A stretch of 64,000 nt of DNA from Meconema thalassinum (Eukaryota > Arthropoda > Insecta > Orthoptera > Tettigoniidae): positions 372,855,387 to 372,919,386 of the forward strand of contig OX336388.2 of NCBI GenBank assembly GCA_946902985.2, written 5' to 3'. A model generated the notes under the pieces. It did no database searches, had not been told where the DNA came from, and saw only the letters and a program-made list of their open reading frames with translations. Positions 54,498 to 63,908 of the stretch are shown here, one piece after another. The translations under genes and the position numbers were made by a program. The stretch's first letter is position 1, and each line of letters opens with the position of its first letter.

Positions 54498-54552
<55 letters not shown>

Positions 54553-55460
54553 TATCGTATGGCTTTTAGTGCCGGGAGTGTCCGAGGACATGTTCGGCTT
54601 GCCTGAATCTGTAGCTGCTTCCAGCCGACACCCTTAGGGTGAGCTACAAGTTCCGTTCAATTTCAAGTAGTTCCAACTTTCGCTAGCGGCTTCGGTGGCG
54701 TAGTCGGTAGCATGCTGAGCTTCTATGCCGTAGATCGCGGGTTCAAACCCGGCCGAAGCCGTCGGATTTTTTAAGAGCGTTAAAAATCCCTCAGTATACC
54801 TTCCTTCGGAGGGGAAGTAAAGCCAGCGGTCACATGTCATAGATTTATGGCATGTTAAAGAACCTTCCGCTAATTGCACCTGTGTGAAGCTAAATTGGAT
54901 AGGTTAAGAATGTAAACAACGCTCTTAGGTTTCTACGTTCGTTGCCAAGAGCCGACTGCGGTGGCGTCTAGTAGCTAAGTTCTGAACTTAGCCTAGTAGT
55001 CGTTGACGGTGGCGCTTGGCGGTAAAAGTAGGAGCTATTTGAAAAATTCTAAGTTGCAGTACTTAGATTAAAAAACAGATAACACACACTATTACAGTCA
55101 TCACAATTAACACCGGTTATCAGACAGATTCTACACACACCCAAAGTACACGGGGCTACATGACCGCGTTGTCGCAGCCCCTAATTTTAAGAACCAACCA
55201 ACCAACCAACTTTCGCCACCAGATATCAATTATACCTAGTGGTGAACGTTGGAACTTTGATGGAGCGTTCCGACGAAATCTAACCTAACAATTTAGCCTC
55301 ACACAAGTTTAGTCTGTGGAAGGATCCTTTACATGCCATAAATCTATGACATGGGACCGCCGGCTTTATTTCCCCTCCGACGACTTTGGCCGGGTTTGAA
55401 CCCGCTATCCTGGGCATAGAAGCTCAGCATGCTACCAACTACGCCACCCAAGCCGCTCAC
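54498..55460 (-). mobile_element. SINE B2, interrupted by SINE B1
   Basis: The left end is a (TTA)n run (54498-54551) and the B2 tail in inverse (TATGGCTTTTAGTGCCGGG). The body stops at 54683 and resumes at 55217, and the head GGCTTGGGTGGCGTAGTTGG (minus) lies near 55457. The head-side core has lost about 40 bp near 55378. Confidence 0.87.
54684..55205 (+). mobile_element. SINE B1 nested in SINE B2
   Basis: Exact 11-bp duplication CCAACTTTCGC (54673-54683 and 55206-55216). The plus-strand head is GCGGCTTCGGTGGCGTAGTC with GCGGGTTCAAACCCGGCC. It has a full core and tail, and ends AAGAACCAACCAACC. Length 522 bp. Confidence 0.94.
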
Positions 55461-55693
55461 AAGATCGTTATAAGAGTCTAAAATATTCTAAATTCTTCGA
55501 TGGGACCGAGTTGGAGGGATTTGAAATGGCGGTTTAGTAGAAGAACGGTGTAAGCAAGCATTTTTTTCAAGCGTAGATTAACCCTTTTTCCAAAGGGAAG
55601 ACCTATAGTTCTTGTGAACTCAAACGTTTTCTGAATGCCCAAACTAACTTTTAACATCAAACCCCGAGGAAGTGTTGATGAACATTTCCGAGA
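55461..55693. other. No recognisable feature
   Basis: Short interval between SINE and mariner. Confidence 0.4.
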
Positions 55694-55781
55694 TACGAGG
55701 GCTGTTTTTTAAGTAAGGGCCATTTCTTAAAAAAAAAAAACGAACATTTTATTTTGAAACCACATTTATTTTTAGGTTTTA

Positions 55782-56646
55782 TAAGGTGCGTTCAAAAGGT
55801 AACGAGCCGGAGGCTGGAATGCGCAAACCGGTGACTACATCGGCTAATCGTGGCGTGTGTAACGAGGTGTGGTTCCGACCAGACCGTGGAAGGCCACAGC
55901 ACGTCGCTATAAGGCACGCGTGCACGTCACGTGACGATACAAAGCGAGCAGCAGCATGCATCAATCGTCCAACGCTGCCAGTCGCATTGCAAACAGTGAC
56001 ATGGAGGCGTCAACCGAAGAGCAAAGAGCTTTTGCTCGGTTTCTGACAGCGGAAGGAGTAGGGGGAACGGACATTCATCGCCGAATGACACAAGTGTACG
56101 GCGAACACTGCATGTCCCTTGCAAGGGTCAAGGCGTGGCACAAGCGCTTCAGGGAAGGACGGATGTCGTTAGCCGATGATGCCCGGTCTGGGGCACCCCC
56201 CTGCATTACCGATGACAACGTCCAGCTGGTTGATGCACTCATTACCCAGGACCGCCGAGTGACAGTGAACGCCATAGCCGCCGTGGTCACTCCACGACAA
56301 TGCACGACCTCATACGGCCAACACAGTCGCGGCACTCCTGCAGAAATTCAAATGGGAGGTTCTCGGCCACCCTCCATACAGTTCAGACCTCTCTCCCTGT
56401 GATTACGCCATGTTTTGTCCCCTGAAAATGGCTCTGCGGAGCCAACGACTCACCTCGGACGCCGACGTCCAGCTGTACGTGCGGAACTGGTTCACATCGC
56501 AGCCCAAGGAATTTTATGAGACAGCCATTCAACGCCTCGTGTCACAGTGGGACAAGTGCCTCAACAGCCAGGGCCAATACTTCTAACATACAGGTACTGG
56601 TTTCTGTAATTATGCCTCCGGCTCGGTACTTTTTGAACGCACCTTT
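55782..56646 (+). mobile_element. Deleted mariner-like element, inserted in the palindrome
   Basis: TIRs AAGGTGCGTTCAAAAGGTAAC and inverted AAGGTGCGTTCAAAAAGTACC, with GAGCCGGAGGC continuing on both. TA target copies lie at 55780-55781 and 56647-56648. Excising it with one TA restores TAGGTTTTACATACC, the same sequence as in the uninterrupted right arm of the host element (inverse at about 57135-57150). Length 865 bp, shorter than the usual 1.3 kb because the middle of the transposase is missing. Confidence 0.92.
55998..56585 (+). pseudogene. mariner-like transposase with the catalytic middle deleted
   Basis: Starting at ATG 55998 (MEASTEEQRAFARFLTAEG) the frame gives the N-terminal helix-turn-helix and spacer (VKAWHKRFREGRMSL; RSGAP) up to about 56290. 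It then jumps, with loss of the region holding the first two catalytic aspartates, into another frame. This frame reads FKWEVLGHPPYSSDLSPCDY (third aspartate region) and the C-terminus with WDKCLNSQGQYF, stop at 56584-56586. A normal mariner transposase is about 345 residues, so roughly 150 are missing. It is inactive, though its N-terminal part could still bind TIRs if made. Confidence 0.85.
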
Positions 56647-56648
56647 TA

Positions 56649-56880
56649 CATACCTTCCTCTATTTTTCTACATATTTGCCTTGTTTATTTAGGCACTTGT
56701 CATGCCTTAAAACTAAGTTCTGAAATCCCTCCGCATAAAAGTTTGCCGCCTGCTCTGACAACCAAGAATTCACGGCTGTTTTCACTTCTTCATCGTCGGC
56801 GAAGCGCTTCCCACCACGATGACGTTTCAGCTGCGAAAAGAGGTGGAAATCTCTCGGAGCAAGAAGCGGACGACATGTTG
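56649..56880 (-). pseudogene. mariner transposase C-terminus in the left arm
   Basis: Read on the minus strand from about 56835: HRGGKRFADDEEVKTAVNSW, then AEGFQNLVLRHDKCLNKQ, then a stop near 56665. This is the C-terminal end of a mariner transposase (the family ends in WDKCLN-like words). It is the mirror of the plus-strand copy at 57000-57130. Confidence 0.8.
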
Positions 56881-57133
56881 AGTCGAATCATCACAGGATA
56901 TGAAACATGGGTATCCCATTCCACCCCTGAAACCAAGCAACAGTCAATGGAATGGCGATACTCAACCTCTCCTGTCAAGATCAGACCCAAACAAACCCCG
57001 AAGAAGTGAAAACAGCCTTGAATTCTTGGTTGTCAGAGCAGGAGGCAAACTTTTATGCAGAGGGATTTCAGAACTTAGTTTTAAGGCATGACAAGTGCCT
57101 AAATAAACAAGGCAACTATGTAGAAAAATAAAG
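56880..57133 (+). pseudogene. mariner transposase fragment in middle and right arm
   Basis: The plus strand reads RIITGYETWVSHSTPETKQQ (56889 on), with the conserved first-aspartate box changed: mariner usually has TGDE, here TGYE. It continues SMEWRYS to about 56985, then a deletion junction and frame change near 56997, then EEVKTALNSWLSEQEAN and the C-terminus to a stop near 57130. The region between the first aspartate and the C-terminal end is lost. Confidence 0.8.
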
Positions 57134-57365
57134 GAGGGTATGTAAAACCTAAAAATAAATGTGGTTTCAGAATAAAATGTTCGGTTAATTAAAAAAACGG
57201 CCTTTACTTAAAAAACAGCCCTCGTATTAAGGAGGTAATGTTGTGGTGTAACGATGTATAATAAATACAAAAACGAAAATAGACATGAATTAATGCAACA
57301 CTTCCAGGTATACTAGAAACTTAAAACTAGATACCAGAGAAGCTGATGTCCTCAAGATCCTTAGA

Positions 57366-60300
57366 AAAATCTGTTGTTGTTTGAGTCTTCAGTCTTTTGA
57401 CTGGTTTGATGCAGCTCTCCATGCCTCCCTGTCCTGAGCTAATCGTTTCATCTCTACATAGCTACCACACCCTACATCCGAGGCAATCTGTTTAACATAT
57501 TCTAACCTTGGTCTACCCCTACAGTTCTTGTCCTCGACCCTTCCTTCCATAACTAAGCTTGCTATTCCTGGGTGTCTTAGTATGTGTCCTACCAACCTAT
57601 CTTTTCTCTTCATTAGCAGTCGCCAGAAACATCTCTCCTCTCCCACTCGTCTTAATACGTCTTTGTTTGTAACCCTATCTACCCATCTGATCTTCATCAT
57701 TCTCCTGTAGCACCACATTTCAAATGCTTCAATTCTCCTCTTTTCTGCTACACCATTAGTCCAAGTTTCACTTCCATAGAGCGCCACGCTCCAGACAAAG
57801 GCTTTCAAAAATGACTTCCTAATACCTAAATCTATATTCGATGTCAGCAGATTCCTTTTTTGTAGAAATGCTTTCTTTGCCTGAGCCAACCTACTTTTTA
57901 TATCCTCTTTGCTTCGTCCATCACTGGTTATTCTGCTTCCTAAGTAACAGACGTCTCCTACTTCCTTCAGCTTTTCACCTGCCAATTTGATCTCCATAGA
58001 GGTTTCTGATTTATTTCGGCTGCATTCCAGTATTTTTGTTTTACAATTATTAATTTTCATCATGAATTCTTTCCGTAAGACGGAGTCCATACCATTCAAA
58101 AACTCACTCAAATCCTCAGGCTTGTCGGCCAAGATGACTATGTCATCAGCAAATCTCAGAGTTGAAATTATTTCTCCTTGAATCTTCACTCCCACTTTAC
58201 ATTTTTCTCTAATTTCCTTCATTGCTTGTTCAATGTAAAGATTGAAAAGTATGGGTGATAAGTTGCAGCCTTGCCTTACACCTTTCTGAATACCAGCTTC
58301 TCTCTCATGTCCTTCAACTCGAATGACTGCTGTCTGGTTTCTGTATAGATTGTATATCACCCTCTTATCCCTGTACTTTATTCCAATCGATTTCAAAATG
58401 TCAAACAATTTAGTCCAATCAACGTTATCAAAAGCCTTTTCTAAGTCTACAAAAGCCATGAACGTTCTCTTATCTTTCCTTATTCTACCTTCCAAAATCA
58501 GCCTAAGACTTAGTACAGCTTCCCTTGTTCCTACATTTCTCCTGAAACCAAACTGGTCTTCACCCAACTCCGTTTCTATCTGGCTTTCAATCCTCTTGTA
58601 AATTATTCTAGACAGGATCTTTGAAGCATGAGTAATCAAGCTGATTGTACGGTAATCTTCACATCTGTCAGCTCCCACTTTCTTTGGTATAGGGATGATT
58701 ACATTCTTCTTGAAATCAGGGGGTACCTCACCTGTCTCATAAATCCTACACACCAAGTGAAATAACCTGATCAGACCTTCATCTCCTATGCAGCGTAGCA
58801 ACTCAATCGGTATATCATCTATGCCTGGTGCTTTGTTCCTGCTTAAGTCGTCCAAAGCTCTATCAAATTCTGATCTCAATATTAAATCTCCTTTCGCATC
58901 CTCATCAATTTCCTCCTCCCTTTCCATTACATGATTCTCAATCTCCTTTCCCTGATACAAACTCTCTATGTAAGCTTTCCATCTCTCAACCTTTTCTTCC
59001 CTATCTGTTAGAGGCTTTCCATTTGTGTCCTTAATATTACAGCACTTAGTCTTCTTTTCCCCAAAAGTATTCTTAATCCTTCGATAAGCTGTGTCTACTT
59101 TTCCTAATTTCAGACAATTTTCTATACCTGCACATTTCTCTTTCAACCATTCTTCTTTCGCTTCCTTGCGCTTCTTGTTAACCTCATTTCTCAGACGTCT
59201 GTATTCTGCTTTCCCCTTTTCATCTCTTACATTCTTGTGTTTCCGCCTTTCATCCATCAATTCTAGTATATCCTGAGTGATCCACGGTTTTCTACCTATT
59301 CTTTCTTTCCTACCAATGTTTTCTTCTGCGGATTTTGTTATTTCATTCTTCAAAAGTGCCCATTCGTCTGCAATTGAAGTTTGTTTAGGGATTTTCATTA
59401 GTCCTTCCTTTATACTCTTCTTGAATCTTTCGTTTACATCCTTCTCTTTCAGTCTGTCTATTGCCCACCTTTTTGGCTTTTGACTTTTCTTCAGTTTCTT
59501 CAACTTTAATCTGCATTTCATTACAACCAGATTGTGGTCAGAGTTTATGTCAGCACCAGGATATGTTTTACAATCCAAAATCTGGTTTCGAAACCTCTGC
59601 TTGACCATAATGAAGTCGATTTGGTAACGCCCTGTATCTCCTGGTCTCATCCATGTGTATATTCTTCTATTGTGGTTATTGAATAAGGTGTTAGCTATGA
59701 CAAACTCATGCTCGGTGCAGAATTCTACCAGCCTGCTTCCTCGATCATTCCTTTCACCTAATCCGAAATCTCCTACTATCTTCCCTTCTCTCCCATTTCC
59801 TACCACAGCATTCCAATCTCCCATTACTATAACATTTTCATCACCCTTGATATACCTCAGAATTTCGTCTATTTCTTCGTAGACCTTTTCAACATCCTCA
59901 TCATCAGCTTGACTGGTAGGCATATAGACTTGCACCACTGTGGTGCAGGTAGGTTTAGTATTGATTTTTGCTACAATAATCCGTTCACTATATTGCTCAT
60001 AATATTCCACCCGCTGTCCAAGTTTCCTACTCAATATGAGGCCAACCCCTGCTTGGCCATTGTTTGATTTACTGCTAATGACCCTATAGTCTCCTGACCA
60101 AAAGTCCTGTTCTTCCTGCCAGCGCATTTCACTAATCCCAACCAAATCCAACCTCAACCTATCCATTTCCCTTTCTAAGTTTTCTAACCTTCCACTTCCT
60201 AGCAGACTTCTAACATTCCACGCTCCGATCCGTAGAATGTCAGATTTCCTCTTTGTCACTTCTGTGATGTTAACCCCCTCTCGAGTAGTCCCCACCCGGA

Positions 60301-60480
60301 GATCCGAACGGGGGACTAGTTTACCTCCGGATTGAAATTTTACAAGGGAGGAGGCCATCATCACATGTAATTATGCATAGAGAGGTGCATATCCTCGGGA
60401 ATAGCATACGGCTGTAGTTTCCCGTTGCTTTCAGCCGTGCAGCAGGACGCAGTGTAGCCATTATTTGGCTTATATTATCA
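57366..60480 (-). mobile_element. Full-length RTE/BovB-type LINE
   Basis: A minus-strand element with one uninterrupted ORF, a short 5' leader (about 60365-60470, GGGAAACTACAGCCGTATGC) and a very short 3' end, GACTGAAGACTCAAACAACA, near 57395-57371. One long ORF with endonuclease then RT and no RNase H, short UTRs and a simple-sequence 3' end fit the RTE clade. The 5' border is my estimate. A fragment of the same family is at 39143-40175. Confidence 0.85.
57389..60364 (-). CDS. LINE endonuclease-reverse transcriptase, intact
   Basis: 991 codons without a break. Residues 43-285 form the exonuclease-endonuclease-phosphatase endonuclease: GAWNVRSLL (N50), ISEMRW (E79), YMPTSQ (147), MGDWNAVVG (D183, N185), QIDFIMV (D250), SDHNLV (D276, H277). 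Residues 500-760 form the reverse transcriptase: KAPGIDDIPIELL (511), YRTISLI (571), FMAFVDLEKAFD (D640), GVRQGCNLSP (695), FADDIVILA (738-741, both active-site aspartates kept). The C-terminal 230 residues include YLGSRITSDGRSKED, YGSETW and WVDRVTNKDVLRRVGEERC. It nicks target DNA and reverse-transcribes its own RNA there. Start: ATG 60364 is the first of three tandem ATGs. All catalytic residues are present, so it could be active. Such proteins are often mislabelled craniofacial development protein 2-like. Confidence 0.93.
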   Translation of the reverse strand: MMMASSLVKFQSGGKLVPRSDLRVGTTREGVNITEVTKRKSDILRIGAWNVRSLLGSGRLENLEREMDRLRLDLVGISEMRWQEEQDFWSGDYRVISSKSNNGQAGVGLILSRKLGQRVEYYEQYSERIIVAKINTKPTCTTVVQVYMPTSQADDEDVEKVYEEIDEILRYIKGDENVIVMGDWNAVVGNGREGKIVGDFGLGERNDRGSRLVEFCTEHEFVIANTLFNNHNRRIYTWMRPGDTGRYQIDFIMVKQRFRNQILDCKTYPGADINSDHNLVVMKCRLKLKKLKKSQKPKRWAIDRLKEKDVNERFKKSIKEGLMKIPKQTSIADEWALLKNEITKSAEENIGRKERIGRKPWITQDILELMDERRKHKNVRDEKGKAEYRRLRNEVNKKRKEAKEEWLKEKCAGIENCLKLGKVDTAYRRIKNTFGEKKTKCCNIKDTNGKPLTDREEKVERWKAYIESLYQGKEIENHVMEREEEIDEDAKGDLILRSEFDRALDDLSRNKAPGIDDIPIELLRCIGDEGLIRLFHLVCRIYETGEVPPDFKKNVIIPIPKKVGADRCEDYRTISLITHASKILSRIIYKRIESQIETELGEDQFGFRRNVGTREAVLSLRLILEGRIRKDKRTFMAFVDLEKAFDNVDWTKLFDILKSIGIKYRDKRVIYNLYRNQTAVIRVEGHEREAGIQKGVRQGCNLSPILFNLYIEQAMKEIREKCKVGVKIQGEIISTLRFADDIVILADKPEDLSEFLNGMDSVLRKEFMMKINNCKTKILECSRNKSETSMEIKLAGEKLKEVGDVCYLGSRITSDGRSKEDIKSRLAQAKKAFLQKRNLLTSNIDLGIRKSFLKAFVWSVALYGSETWTNGVAEKRRIEAFEMWCYRRMMKIRWVDRVTNKDVLRRVGEERCFWRLLMKRKDRLVGHILRHPGIASLVMEGRVEDKNCRGRPRLEYVKQIASDVGCGSYVEMKRLAQDREAWRAASNQSKD

Positions 60481-60870
60481 ATATCTTAACCGTCTATAAG
60501 ACTAGTAAAGAATTGATTTATTCTGAAAGGCTGCTACTCCCTTTCAGAATAAGTAAAGAGCAATTCTACTAACAAAAATACTAACCTTCTACTGTACTAA
60601 CAATTAAATACCAAAATTCTACTAACGAAAAAAATACTAAAGTTCCACCAACAACAAATACTACCACTAAAACAGTCTGTCACCAGGCACACTCACATGC
60701 ACCCTCACACATCACAGTCTACTGAAACAATGAACTATAACTAATAAACAATGCAACTGCTACCAGACACACACACACACACACCACAGTCTAATAGAAC
60801 GATGACATATCTAATAGACAAACTAACTACCTACTTACAACTAAAACTAACTACATACTTACTGTACTGT
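60481..60870. other. Low-complexity stretch
   Basis: AC-rich sequence with repeated ACTAACAA- and ACAAATACTA-type words and a (CA)n run near 60764-60784. No gene. Confidence 0.5.
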
Positions 60871-60990
60871 TTTTTGAATTGACAATATTTACAAAATGCA
60901 ATTTAGTTAGAAAATACTTACAAAATGTAATTTAGATTCAAAATAGTCACAAAATGGAATTGAGAATAAAAATACTTACAAAATACCCAT
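60871..60990. repeat. Fragment of the 29-bp minisatellite (family C)
   Basis: Four units with ACTTACAAAATG-type junctions at 29-bp steps (60887-60985), matching the arrays at 5660-6405 and 19480-20190 without the rest of the element. Confidence 0.8.
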
Positions 60991-61199
60991 AATAATGAAT
61001 GATCAATAATAAATGAAATCTGAGAGGAGAAATCGAATATCATTGTACCCCTGGCAAGTATTTATGCCAGATAAATGAATTTCAAAGCAATAATGTAAAT
61101 GAGCATCAGAATTAATAATAATAATAATTGTTGAGTTTGATACTCCTGAAATAATGGTTGAATAATGAGTTGTTGCATTCCATAATAATGTGTTGACAA

Positions 61200-62050
61200 C
61201 TTAACCAACAGAAAAATCAAGCACTGAAGGCTGGGCTTCAAATCTCCTTTGAGAAGACACAATTCATGACAAACATAAAATCAGCGCCCAGGAAACTGGA
61301 TGTCGGACTAGGAAAAGTTCAGATGGCAGAAAGGTTTAAATACCTCGGTGAATGGATGGAGCCTAACCTATCAGAGAAGGAAGCCTTCATGTCACGCATT
61401 AATAAAATGGAAATGGCATACAACCTGACTAAAGCCGTCTACAATAAGAGATCGATATCCTTAAACGCCAAAATTAGACATCACTGCACTGTTATTCGAC
61501 CAGAGGCTCTGTATGCGGCAGAGACTGTAATAATGAACAAGCAAGATCTAATGGAAAAACTAGAGGCGAAAGAAAGGAAGATTTTGAGGAAAATCCTGGG
61601 TCCCATCAAAGAAAACAGCGAGTACAGAAGGCGTCACAACCACGAATTGTACAAGCACGTGGAGAAGATCGAAAAAGAAGGATTGACTTTTATGGCCACG
61701 TGACACGAATGAGCCCAGGCAGGATATCAAAGACGGATATTGACGTACTTTCGAGATAAGAAAACCAAAGGGGCATGGTTCTCGGAAGTTGGGAAAGATC
61801 TACGTGAAATGGAAATTTCCCCTAAACATATCCAGGAGCGTGTTCCACTTCAGGAAAACCTACGTACGCACCAAGGTTTCCAGGCAAATCCGAAGCTGAA
61901 GACAGGGAAGGAGTGGTCCCAAGAGAGAAAAGAACAACACCGGAGACGAATGCGGGAACACTGGGTGGTAGTTTAGAGCTCGGAAGAAGAGACAGTTGAA
62001 CTGACGTGGTCCCTAGTTGGCCGAATCGTAGAAAGAAGAAGAAGAAGGCT
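61200..62050 (+). pseudogene. LINE 3' relic
   Basis: Open for 145 codons at 61266-61703: start SAPRKLDVGLGKVQM, then FKYLGEWMEPN, VYNKRSISLNAKIRHH, VIRPEALYAAET and KILRKILGPIKEN. It then stops and continues in other frames (RDKKTKGAWFSEVG, 61755 on; QANPKLKTGKEWSQERK) to about 61975. This is the region after RT of the LINE family seen damaged at 2277-3075 and 49345-51320. The upstream part (LKAGLQISFEKTQF, 61222) is in a different frame. The GAAGAAGAAG at 62034 fits its tail. It lacks RT and endonuclease. Confidence 0.78.
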
Positions 62051-62419
62051 GATCTTGGGCAATCAAGCCTGAAGAGTGGGGCAAAAGTGTAAATGTGGAA
62101 TGCAGTCACCAAGAAATTGCTCCTTATGATGCAGCCTATATCTGGGATGTAAATGTTTTCTAATATCTAATATCTAAAATTTATGCTAGGGGGTCGAGCT
62201 GATGAGCTTTAAAATTGGGTTTCAGAAGCAGTTCGGCGTAAGTAGACAAGCGTTTTCTCACCCATAGGTTAACTTGCTTTCCAAAGCGATGAGCTCAAAC
62301 GGTTGCTGAAAGTCCCAACTAACTTGTAACATCAACAAATACATAGGTTAATTTATCGTAAATGCATAATTTAAACTTACTGTTTGCGATTCACCGTCAA
62401 TATCCACCGTGTTTTCAAA
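62051..62419. other. No recognisable feature
   Basis: About 370 bp; the phrase ACTAACTTGTAACATCAACA near 62318 resembles 55645-55672 inverted or direct, but no element border is seen. Confidence 0.4.
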
Positions 62420-62431
62420 TCAATTTTGTGA

Positions 62432-63174
62432 TGATGATGATGATAATTGTTGTTTTAAGGGGCCTAACATCTAGGTTATCGGCCTCTAATGGTTTGGGTG
62501 ATCGTGAAGATGAAAAAAGAAATGCAAACTTAAAACTAAAACTAACTAGGCTACTAACCTACATACTAGAAGAAGAAATGAAAAACTAAAGGAGAATAAG
62601 GCAAATAAAGGACAGGAGGAAAAGAAATGCCCTCAACCCTCGAAGAATGCGGATTGAGGGACTTGGAAGGAAGGAAGGAGAGCCATGAAAGGCAGATAGG
62701 AAAGTGAAAAGGAGAGGGTCCGTCCCACAGGTAAGGGACAAAAGGGGGAAAACCGGACCCAGCTCAGGAATCTCTCGGGGTCGCCAACTCCCGAACTCAC
62801 CAGCCGTGAGCCCCTGAGGGTGTAGTATTATCTAGGGTGCACCAGAAGTGGTGGGGCTACATACACCCGGCCTCCTTGAGGGCCTCGAGCAGAAGGCAGG
62901 AGATAACAGGAAAAGAAAAAGAAGACTGACCCCTCGCAGAAGGAGGGAATCAGAAAAGACGAGACAAGGGCCAATTAAGGCGGGAAATGAAGAGACTCCC
63001 TAGGCCTCGGATACCCTAATACCGTCGGGGTCGGAAAAGAACAATTGACCAAGGGAGGTCGACAGGAATGAAGATGGAGAGGAGCGCGGCACAAGTAAGT
63101 GGAAGCAATGCCGGACTCAGCTGGGGTCCCGTGGTCGCCAACCCACGTCCCACATAATGTGAACCCCTGGGGGG
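62432..63174 (-). mobile_element. SINE-like family C without minisatellite
   Basis: Exact 12-bp duplication TCAATTTTGTGA (62420-62431, 63175-63186). The tail is (GATGAT)n plus AATTGTTGTTTTAAGGGGCC. The middle shares GGCAAATAAAGGACAGGAGG-type sequence with the copies at 41274 and 43644. The head end has CCGTCGGGGTC, CAGCTGGGGTC and GTGGTCGCCAACCCAC. Length 743 bp. The minus-strand ORF 63178-62975 is chance. Confidence 0.88.
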
Positions 63175-63186
63175 TCAATTTTGTGA

Positions 63187-63515
63187 GTTCGTGAAGGGAA
63201 ACTAAGTAGAATAATACATTGTTCTGTGCGTTGCAATATCTATTATTGCATCCGACAATACTACATAACGTTTTGACATCGTTACTGTACAGTATATAAT
63301 AATAGAATAAATGCTCGCAGGTTTTTGATGTAGCCTACTTCAATACTCAGCTGATCGCGTCATGTAGCAGCTTCTCGGAACGTCCGCTTACAGCAGCACT
63401 TCAGTATACGCACGGACTCTATAATGAAAATATGAAATTTGATGAACCATTTGATAAAAATAAAATAAAACTTCTTCGAATTGAAGACAAATGGATGTTT
63501 GAAAAGCATTATTTT
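63187..63515. other. Unassigned, with a dispersed block
   Basis: At 63365-63425, CTCGGAACGTCCGCTTACAG and a CGTGC-containing continuation are the inverse of 27040-27105. The remainder is unassigned. Confidence 0.45.
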
Positions 63516-63908
63516 CTTTATGTTCGACCCTGACTATTATAGACTATGTCAGAAAACTGTATCATAATGATGGTCATTATAACACTATTTTTCATTATGA
63601 AACAGTTTCTTCCACCAATCACAGACCAAGAAACAGTTGTTTGACCAATCAGAAAAGAATTGCATCGCACCTCTGCGCTCTGTTCAGTACATAAAAATTG
63701 GGGAAATCTCGACAGATATTTATGAATATTTATGTTTGAACATAAAATAGTTATAATAATTATCGTCGAATATAAAACAGTCGTATGCAACTCGCCTATA
63801 ATGGTAATTAAGACACTCGTATGGAAATTATAAAACTCGCATACGCTCGTTTTATAAACATACTCGTGTCTTAATTATTGCCATTATAGGCTCGTTGCAT
63901 AATGTACT
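63516..63908. mobile_element. Foldback-type repeat, copy 2 (uninterrupted)
   Basis: Starts CTTTATGTTCGAC and ends GTTGCATAATGTACT like the copy at 35876-38070, but continuous across 63750-63765 where the other copy carries the THAP transposon. The right 120 bp form a palindrome: CTATAATGGTAATTAAGACA (63796) pairs with TGTCTTAATTATTGCCATTA near 63868. Confidence 0.75.

Larger units (their letters stand above)
55696..57224. mobile_element. Palindromic mariner derivative, interrupted by another mariner
   Basis: Termini CGAGGGCTGTTTTTTAAGTAA and inverted CGAGGGCTGTTTTTTAAGTAA, flanked by TA (55694-55695, 57225-57226). Both arms, about 225 bp each, are inverted copies of the 3' end of the same mariner. 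The right arm is 57000-57224. The left arm is 55696-55781 plus 56649-56791 around the inserted element. A roughly 208-bp middle codes for part of transposase. Without the inserted mariner the unit is about 662 bp. Such a structure can fold into a long hairpin. Confidence 0.88.

Noticed and set aside
54374..54637. ORF of 87 codons with a leucine run
   Set aside because: The leucines are a (TTA)n run and the end is the tail of SINE B2.
57528..59882. Plus-strand ORFs of 60-92 codons
   Set aside because: All are antisense shadows of the intact LINE ORF.
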